Of a stretch of 64,000 nucleotides of DNA, positions 23,668 to 34,153 are shown piece after piece. Every line of letters begins with the position of its first letter. The first letter of the stretch is position 1. The stretch is taken from positions 99,320 to 163,319 of the forward strand of contig CALXHP010000001.1 of assembly GCA_944388135.1 (NCBI GenBank), given 5' to 3'. Source of the stretch: an uncultured Gemmiger sp. (GTDB taxonomy: Bacteria; Bacillota; Clostridia; Oscillospirales; Ruminococcaceae). The notes under the pieces are model-generated. The model was given only the letters and a program-made list of their open reading frames with translations, was not told where the DNA came from and did not search any database. A program made the translations under genes and the position numbers.

Positions 23668-23730
23668 GGTACAATCTCCTTGTCAAACAATTTTTATCGG
23701 CAGCCTGCGCGGGCAGGCCGAAAAACAGAG

Positions 23731-24183
23731 TTACTGGTTCTGCAGTGCCATCATCTTGTCGATGCGCTTCTGGTGGCGGCCGCCTTCAAAGGAAGCATTC
23801 AGGAAGGCATCCACGATCTGGCAGCCCAGACCGGCCCCCACCACACGGCCGCCCATGCAAAGCACGTTGGCGTCGTTGTGACGGCGGGTAAACTCGGCGC
23901 TGAAGGTATCGCTGCAGCAGCAGGCCCGGATGCCCTGCATCTTGTTGGCGCACATGGACATGCCCACACCGGTGCCGCAGCAGAGAATGGCCAGCACGCA
24001 GCGGCCGTCCTGCACCGCCTTGCAGCCGGCGGCGGCAAAATCCGGATAGTCCACGCTGGCGGTGGAATCGGTGCCGAAATCTTCGTAGGCCACGCCCAAT
24101 TCGTCCAGATGAGCCTTGATGGCTTCTTTCAGCTCATAGCCGCCGTGATCAGCTGCCAGAGCAATGGGTTTGTCAAACTTCAT
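23731..24183 (-). CDS. rpiB: Ribose 5-phosphate isomerase B
   Basis: RpiB interconverts ribose 5-phosphate and ribulose 5-phosphate. The 150-residue protein has AADHGGYELK at the start (D12, H13), the active-site C69 in CCGTGVGM and H102 in RRHNDANV. A cysteine cluster (ACCC, 88-90) near the active site is unusual but not obviously functional. It overlaps the tsaB stop by 11 bp and supplies the precursor of PRPP used by Upp downstream. Confidence 0.95.
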   Translation of the reverse strand: MKFDKPIALAADHGGYELKEAIKAHLDELGVAYEDFGTDSTASVDYPDFAAAGCKAVQDGRCVLAILCCGTGVGMSMCANKMQGIRACCCSDTFSAEFTRRHNDANVLCMGGRVVGAGLGCQIVDAFLNASFEGGRHQKRIDKMMALQNQ

Positions 24184-24886
24184 CGGTGGTTTCCCCCTGT
24201 TGTTTTTCTCTCTCGGCGCGCTCCCGCTCCGCCTGGCTCAGCCGGTGATAGTCCGGCAACAGCTCGGCGGGGGGTACACACCCGTTCCTTTCCCACAGGG
24301 CTTTGGCGGCCAACGCCACCCCCGCCCCACGCAGCACCTGCAGCGCGGGCGGGCATGGGGCCACACCCGGCACCTGTCCATAGGTATTGTAACACAAAGC
24401 GGCGCCATCGCCAACAAAAAACAGCGGTTTTTTACAGTTCTGCACAAATTCCTGCAAAGCTGTCACCGGGGCGGCTGCATCCGGGGTCAGCCGGTCATGG
24501 GTCGCCAGGTCAAAGGCTGCCCAATAGACCTGCCCCCGACGGGCATCCTGGGCGCCGATCACCGTCCCCTGCCCCGCCATACCGTAGGCCAGCGCCGCCA
24601 TGGTGGACACCGGTGCGCAGGGGATCTGCCGGGGCAGCGCCAGGCCCTTGATCACCGACAGCCCGATGCGCAGCCCCGTAAAGCTGCCGGGACCGTTGGT
24701 TGCCCCCAGCACGTCCAGGTCCTCCACGGTCATATGGCAGGCACGCAGCGCTGCGTCGATCATGGGCAAGAGGGTCTCGCTGTGGGTCAGGCCGTTATTG
24801 CACTGTGTCTCGTACAACAGGGTATCGTCCCGCAGAACCGCCACCGCGGCCGTCTTGCCTGCGGTATCAACCGCCAGTAAATTCAT
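24173..24886 (-). CDS. tsaB: tRNA threonylcarbamoyladenosine biosynthesis protein TsaB
   Basis: TsaB is an inactive ASKHA-fold partner that supports TsaD in making t6A37 in ANN-decoding tRNAs. The 237-residue protein begins LLAVDTAGKTAAVAVLRDD and has the conserved THSETLLPMID and GPGSFTGLRIGLSVIKGLAL segments. It follows tsaE by 53 bp. Neither TsaD nor TsaC is in the window. The C-terminal tail is charged and runs into rpiB. Confidence 0.93.
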   Translation of the reverse strand: MNLLAVDTAGKTAAVAVLRDDTLLYETQCNNGLTHSETLLPMIDAALRACHMTVEDLDVLGATNGPGSFTGLRIGLSVIKGLALPRQIPCAPVSTMAALAYGMAGQGTVIGAQDARRGQVYWAAFDLATHDRLTPDAAAPVTALQEFVQNCKKPLFFVGDGAALCYNTYGQVPGVAPCPPALQVLRGAGVALAAKALWERNGCVPPAELLPDYHRLSQAERERAEREKQQGETTDEV

Positions 24887-24939
24887 AGCATCACCTGTAC
24901 ATTATGTAATATTCAGTCGAAATAATTCGTTTTGTAGTG

Positions 24940-25353
24940 TCATTCGATAACGATTCGCCGCGTGGTATCGTCGATCCGTTGGATATCAATATGGATGGGG
25001 TGCTCCTGGGCCAGCAGCTCGGCACAGTTTTCGCTCCATTCGCAGGCTACCACCGCCCCCATGTCCAGATAGTCGTAGAACCCGGCAGAAGCCAGATCAT
25101 TCTCGGTATGGATGCGGTAGAGGTCAAAGTGGGCCAGCGGACGGGGCCCACGGTAGTAATTCACAATGGCAAAGGTGGGGCTGCTCACCGGGTCGGTACA
25201 GCCCAGACCCTCCGCCAGCCCCTGGCAGAAGGCGGTTTTGCCCGCCCCCAGTCCGCCGGTAAAGGCGATCAGCGCCCCGGCAGGCAGCTTCTGGGCAAAT
25301 CTGCGGCCCAGAGCCACCGTTTCTTCCCGGGAATGCGTGGTATATTCCTCCAT
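24940..25353 (-). CDS. tsaE: tRNA threonylcarbamoyladenosine biosynthesis ATPase TsaE
   Basis: TsaE is the small ATPase that resets the TsaB-TsaD complex in t6A synthesis. The P-loop GGLGAGKTAF is near residue 32-41, followed by SPTFAIVNYY and HFDLYRI, both conserved. I place the start at ATG 25353 because the ribosome site gtgaggag lies about 10 bases upstream; another ATG three codons earlier is too close to it. Length (137 aa) is normal. It opens the operon and has its own promoter. Confidence 0.92.
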   Translation of the reverse strand: MEEYTTHSREETVALGRRFAQKLPAGALIAFTGGLGAGKTAFCQGLAEGLGCTDPVSSPTFAIVNYYRGPRPLAHFDLYRIHTENDLASAGFYDYLDMGAVVACEWSENCAELLAQEHPIHIDIQRIDDTTRRIVIE

Positions 25354-25386
25354 GGCCGTCATACTCCTCACTGTAGAATCGTATTT

Positions 25387-25460
25387 ATTATAGTACACAA
25401 TGTGCGATTTGTAAAATTTAATTCACAGCCGTGGTCAAATCTCCCCTGTTGCGTTATAAT
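25387..25460. promoter_or_regulatory. Divergent promoters of tsaE and rodA
   Basis: Minus strand: TTTACA (25415-25410), 17 bp, TATAAT (25392-25387). Plus strand: TGGTCA (25432-25437), 17 bp, TATAAT (25455-25460). The first is strong; the second has a weak -35 box. Confidence 0.7.
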
Positions 25461-25490
25461 AAGGGAAATGACCCCGAAGGGAGCGCCTGT

Positions 25491-26654
25491 ATGTATCCAT
25501 TGATCCGCCGTTATCTGCGCCGTGTAGACGTACTGTACCTCGCTTTGTGCGTACTCTGCTCGGCGCTCAGCGTTGTGGTGCTGGTCTCCTTGGGATACAA
25601 TCAACTGGGGTCCAACAACAAGGCATCGGTGCAGGTCATTGCCAGCCTGCTGGGCGCCATGCTGGCCATTGTTTTTTCCACTGTGGACTACCGGGCCCTG
25701 GCCCGTGCCTGGCCCCTCCATGCCACCGTAGCCTGGGGGCTGGTTTTGCCAACCCTGTTCTGCCACAATGTGAACGCCGGGGTGCTGACCATCGGCTACG
25801 ATGCCGGCGGCACCTCCAACTACAGCTGGTACCGCATCGGCGGCATGACCTTCCAGCCTGCCGAGCTGGCCAAAATCAGTTTTATCCTGACCCTGGCCCT
25901 CCATCTGAGCCAGCTGCGGGGACAGGTGAACCGGCCCAAGAATCTTTTGCTGCTTCTGATCCATGTGATCCTGCCGCCATTCCTCATCCACATTCAGGGG
26001 GACGACGGCACGGCGCTGGTGTTCCTGGGCATCGGGCTGGTGATGCTCTATGCCGGCGGGTTGTCCCACTGGCTGGTGGGCGGCACCCTGGCGGCCGGGG
26101 TGGTGGGCGGCTGCGCCCTGTTGGCCCTCAAGCCCGATCTTTTAAAAGGGTACCAGTTCCAGCGGATCATGGCGATCCTGACGCCGGAGGACCCCGCCCT
26201 TTCCGACATTACCTACCAGCAGAACAAAGGTGCCATGGCCATCGGCACCGGCGGGCTGACCGGGAAAGGGCTATTCACCGGGGATCACATCTTTGTGCCC
26301 AACGCCTGGAATGATTTCATCTTCGCCTATCTGGCCAACGTGATGGGGTTTGTGGGGGCGGCCGCCGTGCTGATCCTGCTGTTTGCCCTCTGTCTGCGCA
26401 CCCTGCGCACCGCCCTGCGCAGCAGCGATGCCCTGGGCCGGTATATCTGTGTGGGCATCTTTGCGGCGCTGTTTGTGCAGTGTGTCATCAACCTGGGCAT
26501 GAACCTGCAGGTGTTGCCGGTCATTGGCGTGACGCTGCCCTTCTTCTCCGCTGGCGGGTCCAGCGTGGTCATGATGTATTTCTGTGTGGGGCTGGTGCTC
26601 AGTGTGGGGATGCACGCACGGGATTCCCGACTGAAGGCGGGGCCGATTCTGTAA
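25491..26654 (+). CDS. rodA: RodA/FtsW/SpoVE (SEDS) family peptidoglycan polymerase, RodA-like
   Basis: SEDS proteins polymerise glycan strands from lipid II. The 387-residue protein has about ten membrane segments. The extracellular loop NAWNDFIFAYLANVMGFVG and the signature LPVIGVTLPFFSAGGSSVVMM (in two parts) are typical. The loop and the absence of cell-division neighbours make RodA (elongation) more likely than FtsW; a second SEDS gene at 41.2 kb looks like the FtsW partner. ATG 25491 has gaagggag upstream. An in-frame extension upstream overlaps the promoter. Confidence 0.88.
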   Translation: MYPLIRRYLRRVDVLYLALCVLCSALSVVVLVSLGYNQLGSNNKASVQVIASLLGAMLAIVFSTVDYRALARAWPLHATVAWGLVLPTLFCHNVNAGVLTIGYDAGGTSNYSWYRIGGMTFQPAELAKISFILTLALHLSQLRGQVNRPKNLLLLLIHVILPPFLIHIQGDDGTALVFLGIGLVMLYAGGLSHWLVGGTLAAGVVGGCALLALKPDLLKGYQFQRIMAILTPEDPALSDITYQQNKGAMAIGTGGLTGKGLFTGDHIFVPNAWNDFIFAYLANVMGFVGAAAVLILLFALCLRTLRTALRSSDALGRYICVGIFAALFVQCVINLGMNLQVLPVIGVTLPFFSAGGSSVVMMYFCVGLVLSVGMHARDSRLKAGPIL

Positions 26655-26670
26655 ACTCTATATACTATGT

Positions 26671-26696
26671 AAGGCAGGCCCGCGCCTGCCTTTTTC
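26671..26696 (+). terminator. Terminator after rodA
   Basis: GGCAGGC and GCCTGCC pair across a four-base loop, followed by TTTTTCTTT. Confidence 0.85.
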
Positions 26697-26697
26697 T

Positions 26698-26922
26698 TTA
26701 CTGGTTATGATGGGGCTGCGCCTGGGGTTCATCCCCCATGAAAAGACTGGGCACCAGGCAGAGCGCCGCCACGCCCACCACGATGAAGATGGTACGGGCC
26801 AGCCAGTTCAGGCTGCCGCCGGTGAGCCACCCCACCGCATTGAAGCCCCAGATCCCGTAGATGCCCCAGTTGATACCGCCCACAATGGCCAGCAGCAACA
26901 ACAATTTTTTAAATACGGACAT
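26698..26922 (-). CDS. DUF378 family small membrane protein
   Basis: The 74-residue protein has two membrane helices (LLLLLAIVGGINWGIYGIWG and TIFIVVGVAALCLVPSLF) and the GGINWGI motif of DUF378. Family function is unknown. ATG 26922 follows aaaggaggga at ideal spacing; an in-frame start further upstream lacks one. It ends in a His/Gln-rich tail, just before the rodA terminator, which is convergent. Confidence 0.82.
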   Translation of the reverse strand: MSVFKKLLLLLAIVGGINWGIYGIWGFNAVGWLTGGSLNWLARTIFIVVGVAALCLVPSLFMGDEPQAQPHHNQ

Positions 26923-27049
26923 GAAAATCCCTCCTTTGGGTGCAGTATGCCACCCCAAAAGGGAATTATACATTTCCACCTCCACGGCGGAGCGAAGTTT
27001 CCGGGTCGTACCGGGTGCGTCGCCCTGTTCGCCCCCTCACCACGGCTAT

Positions 27050-27096
27050 ACAAAAAAACGTCCCCAGGCGGGATACGCCTGGGGACGTTTTTTTGT
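27050..27096 (-). terminator. Terminator of tRNA-Leu
   Basis: ACAAAAAAACGTCCCCAGGCG and its exact complement (27076-27096) form a 21-bp stem with a five-base loop; the outer A/T tract gives a U-run on the minus strand directly after the tRNA. It can also act on the plus strand. Confidence 0.9.
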
Positions 27097-27097
27097 A

Positions 27098-27181
27098 TGC
27101 CGGTGGTGGGGGTCGAACCCACACGGTGTCACCACCAACGGATTTTGAGTCCGTCTCGTCTGCCAATTCCAACACACCGGC
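27098..27181 (-). tRNA. tRNA-Leu(CAA)
   Basis: The 84-nt cloverleaf has acceptor stem GCCGGTG/CACCGGC with discriminator A, anticodon stem ACGGA/TCCGT around loop CTCAAAA (anticodon CAA, reading UUG), a long variable arm as expected for leucine and T-arm GTGGG-TTCGACC-CCCAC. CCA is not encoded. TrmL, which modifies the wobble base of leucine tRNAs, is encoded at 17.4 kb. Confidence 0.95.
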
Positions 27182-27194
27182 TTGTAACTATTGA

Positions 27195-27223
27195 ATTATA
27201 AACGGTTTATAACAGAAAGTCAA
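27195..27223 (-). promoter_or_regulatory. Promoter of tRNA-Leu
   Basis: On the minus strand TTGACT (27223-27218), 17 bp, TATAAT (27200-27195), about 13 bp before the mature 5' end. Confidence 0.85.
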
Positions 27224-27264
27224 GTCTGTTTGCCTTTTTGCGTCAAATTTTGTACCACTCCCCC

Positions 27265-27293
27265 TTGCAACCGCCCTTTTGCTTTGCTATAAT
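27265..27293 (+). promoter_or_regulatory. Promoter of queT
   Basis: TTGCAA (27265-27270), 17 bp, TATAAT (27288-27293). Transcription would begin near 27300, at the start of the structured leader. Confidence 0.85.
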
Positions 27294-27299
27294 AGCATT

Positions 27300-27406
27300 T
27301 TGTTGAGCAACTTAGGATTTTAGGCTCCGCCGCGGTTTCCGCGGCGCAAACCGGTGCCAGGCTGGCGGTCTGGCATGCGGTCAAAATCTATCCGCCGGAG
27401 TATTGT
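27300..27406 (+). ncRNA. preQ1 riboswitch, probably class III
   Basis: The 107-nt leader directly precedes queT. It starts with CAACTTAGGATTTTAGGC, then has a perfect 8-bp hairpin CGCCGCGG-TTT-CCGCGGCG (27328-27346) and a second interrupted hairpin ACCG/CGGT with TGCCAG/CTGGCA (27350-27381). CTCCG (27325-27329) can pair with the ribosome site CGGAG (27396-27400), a route to translational control. Class III preQ1 riboswitches are known upstream of queT in Faecalibacterium relatives. The class is inferred from that context; I cannot check the covariance model. Confidence 0.78.
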
Positions 27407-28009
27407 ATGTATATTGCCATTTTGTCCGTCGTCGCCATCCTGGCGGCGTTTCTGGCCATCCGTCTGGCCCTGCCCCGCACCGACGGCCGTGTGTCGGTCC
27501 GGCGTCTGGTGCGCTGCGCCGTCATTGCCGCTGTGTATGTGGTGCTCTGCCTGGTGCTGGCACCTTTCAGCTACGGCGCGGTACAGGTCCGCATCGCCGA
27601 GGCCCTCTGTCTGCTGCCCGTCTTCGGCGCTGAGTACATCATCGGCGTGACGCTGGGCTGCTTCCTGGCCAACCTGTTCGGCTCCACCATCATTGACGTG
27701 GTCTTCGGCACCATCGCCACCCTGCTGGCCTGCCTGGTCACCTACCGTCTGCGCAATGTCCGCATCAAGGGGCTGGCCATTCCGGCTTCTCTGCCGCCGG
27801 TGCTCTTCAATGCCGTTATTGTGGGTATTGAAATCACCATTTTCTTCACCGATTACACCGCCATGAGCGCCCCCGTCTGGATGCTCTGCCTGACCAACGG
27901 CATCAGCGTAGGCATCGGTGAACTGATCAGCTGCACCATCCTGGGTGTAGCCCTGGTCAAACTGATTGAATCCAACACTGCGCTCAAGCAGATCTTTACC
28001 GAAAAATAA
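27407..28009 (+). CDS. queT: QueT family transporter (queuosine precursor uptake, ECF S component)
   Basis: QueT proteins are small membrane subunits for uptake of queuosine precursors such as preQ1. The 200-residue protein has about six hydrophobic segments and the family stretches FSYGAVQVRIAEALCLLPVF and GCFLANLFGSTIIDVVFGT. ATG 27407 follows ccggag, the site covered by the riboswitch. No queC-D-E-F synthesis genes are in the window, so salvage seems the main route. queH, for the last step, lies at 49.3 kb. Confidence 0.92.
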   Translation: MYIAILSVVAILAAFLAIRLALPRTDGRVSVRRLVRCAVIAAVYVVLCLVLAPFSYGAVQVRIAEALCLLPVFGAEYIIGVTLGCFLANLFGSTIIDVVFGTIATLLACLVTYRLRNVRIKGLAIPASLPPVLFNAVIVGIEITIFFTDYTAMSAPVWMLCLTNGISVGIGELISCTILGVALVKLIESNTALKQIFTEK

Positions 28010-28025
28010 TCTGAGGTAATACCCT

Positions 28026-28688
28026 ATGCGCCCGGAACTGATTTTGTGGGATTGGAACGGTACCTTACTGGATGATGTGGAATTGTGTGTGGACGCGCTC
28101 AACCGTCTGCTGGCACGATTCGGTTACCCCCAGCGGTACAATCACGATCAGTACCGGGCGATTTTTGGTTTTCCGGTACAGGAATACTACGCCCGGGCCG
28201 GGTTTGATTTCACACGGGACAGCTTCGATGCGCTGGCCGTGAGTTTCATGGAAGATTACATCCCCGCCAGTGAGGCCTGCCCCCTGATGGTCGGCGCCCG
28301 GGACGCCCTGGAGGCCTTTGCCCGGGCCGGGCTGCGTCAGGTGATTTTGTCTGCCAGCCCCATCACCACCCTGGAACATCAAGTGGAAGCCCGGGGTGTG
28401 GCCCCCTATTTCGACCGGCTGCTGGGCCTGGGAGATATCTACGCCAAAAGCAAGGTGGATCTGGGCCTGCGGTATCTGCGGGAGGAAGGGTTCGCCCCTT
28501 CCCGCGCCGTCATGATCGGGGACTCCACCCACGACTTTGAGGTGGCCCGGGCCTTGGGCGTGCACTGCGTCCTGCAGTCCAGCGGTCACCAGCCGCCGGA
28601 AGTGCTGCGACAAACCGGAACCACCGTGGTACCGGGTCTGACCGAAGCAGTAGAAATCATTTTGAGGAGTGGAAGCAACAATGTCTGA
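28026..28688 (+). CDS. HAD-superfamily hydrolase (phosphoglycolate phosphatase-like)
   Basis: The 220-residue protein has HAD motif I WDWNGTLLDD (nucleophile D9, acid D11), motif II LSAS, motif III lysine near KSKVDLG and motif IV MIGDSTHDFEVA. It should be a small-molecule phosphatase. It is 16 bp after queT on the same transcript. A link to queuosine salvage, such as dephosphorylating a nucleotide precursor, is possible but only inferred from position. It overlaps the next gene by 8 bp. Confidence 0.85.
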   Translation: MRPELILWDWNGTLLDDVELCVDALNRLLARFGYPQRYNHDQYRAIFGFPVQEYYARAGFDFTRDSFDALAVSFMEDYIPASEACPLMVGARDALEAFARAGLRQVILSASPITTLEHQVEARGVAPYFDRLLGLGDIYAKSKVDLGLRYLREEGFAPSRAVMIGDSTHDFEVARALGVHCVLQSSGHQPPEVLRQTGTTVVPGLTEAVEIILRSGSNNV

Positions 28689-29604
28689 TCGGGTAAAAGG
28701 TGCCTGCCTGACCATGGGCGGGGCTGCATGCTGGGGTGTGTCCGGCTGTATGGGGCAGTATCTCTTCACACGGGAAAATATGGACTCTACCTGGCTGGTG
28801 CCCATCCGCCTGTTTCTGGCGGGGCTGCTGCTCTGCGGTTTCTACTTTTTCAAGGACCGCAAGGTTCTGTTCGATCCCTGGAATATCAAGAAAAATCCCC
28901 GCAACGCCCTGGACCTTGTGATCTACGGCGTGGCCGGCGTCAGCTGCTGCCAGTTCCTCTACTTTCTGACCATCCAGCTTTCCACGGCGGGCATTGCCAC
29001 CATCCTGCAGGACCTCTCCCCCGTGCTGATCCTGCTGGTCCTCTGTCTGCAGCAGCGCCGCGCCCCCCGGCTGTTTGAACTCTGCTCCATCCTGCTGGCT
29101 TTGATAGGCGTTTTCCTGCTGACCACCCACGGCAGCTTTACCAGCCTGGCCATCAGTCCGGCGGCCCTTGTTTCCGGCATCGTCTGCGCCGGCACCGTAG
29201 TGATCTACACCATGTGGCCCAAAAAACTCCAGGCCCAGTACCCCACCCCCATGCTCCAGGGCTGGGCCTTCCTGATGGGCGGCACCCTCTTCCATCTGGT
29301 GTTCCGCCCCTGGACCATGGGCTATGTACCCAGCGCTGTGGGGGTCTTTGGCATTGCGGTGGTGGTCATCGTGGGCAATGTGCTGGCCTTCAGCCTGTAT
29401 ATGTCCGGTGTGCCCCTCATCGGCCCCCAGCGTGCCAGCCTTTACAGCTTTGCCGAACCGGTCACCGCTGCCATCATCAGCACCCTGGTGCTGGGGTCCC
29501 CCTTCACCACCTGGGACGCCCTGGGCTTTGTCTGCATCTTTGTGATGCTGGTCCTGCTGAGCCTGCCCGCCCCCCGCAAAGCTGCACACCATACCGTAAA
29601 TTAA
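28681..29604 (+). CDS. EamA/DMT-family transporter
   Basis: The 307-residue protein has about ten membrane segments in two EamA repeats (ACLTMGGAACWGVSGCMGQYL... and ALVSGIVCAGTVVIYTMWPK...; the second ends PVTAAIISTLVLG). Such proteins export amino acids or move metabolites across the membrane; the substrate is not predictable. ATG 28681 overlaps the HAD gene, with gaggag 11 bases upstream. As the third gene behind the preQ1 leader it may be riboswitch-influenced only if the control is not purely translational. Confidence 0.85.
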   Translation: MSDRVKGACLTMGGAACWGVSGCMGQYLFTRENMDSTWLVPIRLFLAGLLLCGFYFFKDRKVLFDPWNIKKNPRNALDLVIYGVAGVSCCQFLYFLTIQLSTAGIATILQDLSPVLILLVLCLQQRRAPRLFELCSILLALIGVFLLTTHGSFTSLAISPAALVSGIVCAGTVVIYTMWPKKLQAQYPTPMLQGWAFLMGGTLFHLVFRPWTMGYVPSAVGVFGIAVVVIVGNVLAFSLYMSGVPLIGPQRASLYSFAEPVTAAIISTLVLGSPFTTWDALGFVCIFVMLVLLSLPAPRKAAHHTVN

Positions 29605-29613
29605 TTATGAAAT

Positions 29614-29657
29614 ACACCCGCACAGGTTTGACAGCATCCCCTGTGCGGGTGTATTAT
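29614..29657 (+). promoter_or_regulatory. Terminator of EamA gene with the secA promoter embedded
   Basis: ACACCCGCACAGG (29614-29626) and CCTGTGCGGGTGT (29640-29652) form a 13-bp stem. Its loop holds TTGACA (29628-29633), the 3' arm serves as an 18-bp spacer, and TATTAT (29652-29657) follows, so one element both ends one transcript and starts the secA one. Confidence 0.7.
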
Positions 29658-29717
29658 ATTAGAGTGTGTAAAACTATATGCCGCACCTGAAAGCGGCGGA
29701 AATACAGGGGTTTTCCT

Positions 29718-32588
<2,871 letters not shown>

Positions 32589-32602
32589 ACCGATTTTTTC
32601 CC

Positions 32603-32632
32603 AGCGCGCCGCCGCAAGACGGCGCGCTTTTT
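32603..32632 (+). terminator. Terminator after secA
   Basis: AGCGCGCCG/CGGCGCGCT form a 9-bp stem with an eight-base loop, followed by five T residues. Confidence 0.88.
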
Positions 32633-32651
32633 GCAACACGAGGTATTTGTT

Positions 32652-33059
32652 ATGAAAGCACATATCATCCGGGACCCCCGCTGCGCCCTGCTGTGGCGGT
32701 TTGATGCCGCCAGCACCGGCTACCCCGCTCTGGAACAGGCCGCCCGGCGCTGCGGCGTGACGCTGCGCACCGTAGGCAATGACGAACTGGGCTGCCTTGT
32801 GGGGGACCTCTGCGCGGGCAAGGCCGCCGCAGGCGCTGCCCCCCTGGCTGCCGTACCCGAACGTCCGGCGCTGATCGTCAGCGGCCTGAGCCACCAGACC
32901 GGCGAGCTGGGCCGGTTTATCGACCTGGTGCGGGAGAGCGGTGCCGATCTGCCCCTGCGGGCCATGGTGACCCCCACCAGCAAAAACTGGACACTGGCCC
33001 AGCTGCTGCAGGAGCTGAACCGGGAGCATGAAGCCGTGGGCGAGGGCGGCCAGGCATGA
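32652..33059 (+). CDS. DUF3783 domain protein
   Basis: The 135-residue protein has a C-terminal DUF3783-like segment (ALIVSGLSHQTGELGRFIDL, then LPLRAMVTPTSKNWTLAQLL). The family is short, cytosolic and uncharacterised. ATG 32652 follows acgagg; the in-frame upstream part overlaps the secA terminator. It ends in ATGA, overlapping apbE by four bases, so the two are co-translated. A role with ApbE is possible but not shown. Confidence 0.75.
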   Translation: MKAHIIRDPRCALLWRFDAASTGYPALEQAARRCGVTLRTVGNDELGCLVGDLCAGKAAAGAAPLAAVPERPALIVSGLSHQTGELGRFIDLVRESGADLPLRAMVTPTSKNWTLAQLLQELNREHEAVGEGGQA

Positions 33060-34108
33060 AATCCAAGGTGACACGGCTGGGCGCGGGCCTGGCGGCCCTG
33101 CTGGCACTGGCAGGCATCGTGGCCTACAGCCTGCTGAGCCGCCGCACCCTCTACACCACCACCTGGTTCGACCTTTTTGACACCGTCTCGATGGTAAAGG
33201 GCTATGCCCGCAACCAGGCGGAATGGGACGAGCAGATGGAGGCTCTCCACGCCGATCTGCTCCGCTACCACCAGCTGTTCGACATTTATAACCACTATGA
33301 CGGCATGGTGAATCTGTGTGACGTGAACACCCAGGCAGCCGCAGCGCCGGTGGCGGTGGACCCGGAGCTCTACGATTTTCTGGACTGGTGTGCCCACACC
33401 ATCTACCCCGAAACCAACGGTGCCACCAACATTGCCGCCGGTTCGGTCCTCTCCCTCTGGCATGACGCCCGGGAGAGCGACTCCCCTGCCCCGCCCGACG
33501 ACGCCCGGATTCAGGAAGCACTGACCCATATCTCGATGGACGACCTCCAGCTGGACGCCCAGGCCCACACCGTCTTTTTTGCGGACGCTGCCATGAGCCT
33601 GGATGTGGGTGCCGTGGGCAAGGGATACGCGGTAGAGAAAGCTGCCGAAGCCGCCGAGGCCCGGGGGCTGGACAGTGCCCTGCTGAATATCGGAGGCAAT
33701 CTGCGGGCCATCGGTCAGAAGGACAACGGCGAGGGCGCCTGGACGGTGGGGGTGGAGAACCCCTGGGGCGGCGACCCCACTTATATCCAGACCCTGACCC
33801 TGCGGCCGGGGTACAGCCTCATTGTCAGCGGCGACTACCAGCGCTACTTTGAATACGAAGGAGTGCGGTACTCCCACCTTATCGATCTCACCACCGGGTA
33901 CCCGGCCCGGTATTGCAGCAGCGTGGCCGTTCTGGCCCCGGCGGGAGGCGGCGGCACCGGGGATGCCCTCTCCACCGCCCTCTTCTGCCTGCCGGAGGAA
34001 ACCGGCCGCACCGTGCTGGCCAACGCGCCGGGATACGAAGCCCTCTGGATGTACCCCGACGGCAGCACCGCCCAGAGCGACGGCTGGACCGGCGTGGCAG
34101 CCCAATAA
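33056..34108 (+). CDS. apbE: FAD:protein FMN transferase
   Basis: ApbE attaches FMN covalently to threonine residues of redox proteins such as Rnf or Nqr subunits. The 350-residue protein has an N-terminal membrane anchor (about 8-29) without a lipobox cysteine, then the ApbE domain with LDVGAVGKGYAVEKAAE and ALLNIGGNLRAIG, SGDYQRYF and HLIDLTTGYPA, which bind FAD and Mg. It would act outside the membrane. No Rnf or Nqr genes are in the window. It shares a message with the DUF3783 gene. Confidence 0.93.
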   Translation: MKSKVTRLGAGLAALLALAGIVAYSLLSRRTLYTTTWFDLFDTVSMVKGYARNQAEWDEQMEALHADLLRYHQLFDIYNHYDGMVNLCDVNTQAAAAPVAVDPELYDFLDWCAHTIYPETNGATNIAAGSVLSLWHDARESDSPAPPDDARIQEALTHISMDDLQLDAQAHTVFFADAAMSLDVGAVGKGYAVEKAAEAAEARGLDSALLNIGGNLRAIGQKDNGEGAWTVGVENPWGGDPTYIQTLTLRPGYSLIVSGDYQRYFEYEGVRYSHLIDLTTGYPARYCSSVAVLAPAGGGGTGDALSTALFCLPEETGRTVLANAPGYEALWMYPDGSTAQSDGWTGVAAQ

Positions 34109-34115
34109 CCAAGCA

Positions 34116-34147
34116 AAAAGGACCATTCCGCAAGGAATGGCCCTTTT
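34116..34147. terminator. Bidirectional terminator
   Basis: AAAGG/CCTTT and CCATTCC/GGAATGG form a 13-bp stem with one mismatch and a GCAA tetraloop, between convergent genes. Confidence 0.9.
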
Positions 34148-34153
34148 GTTGTT

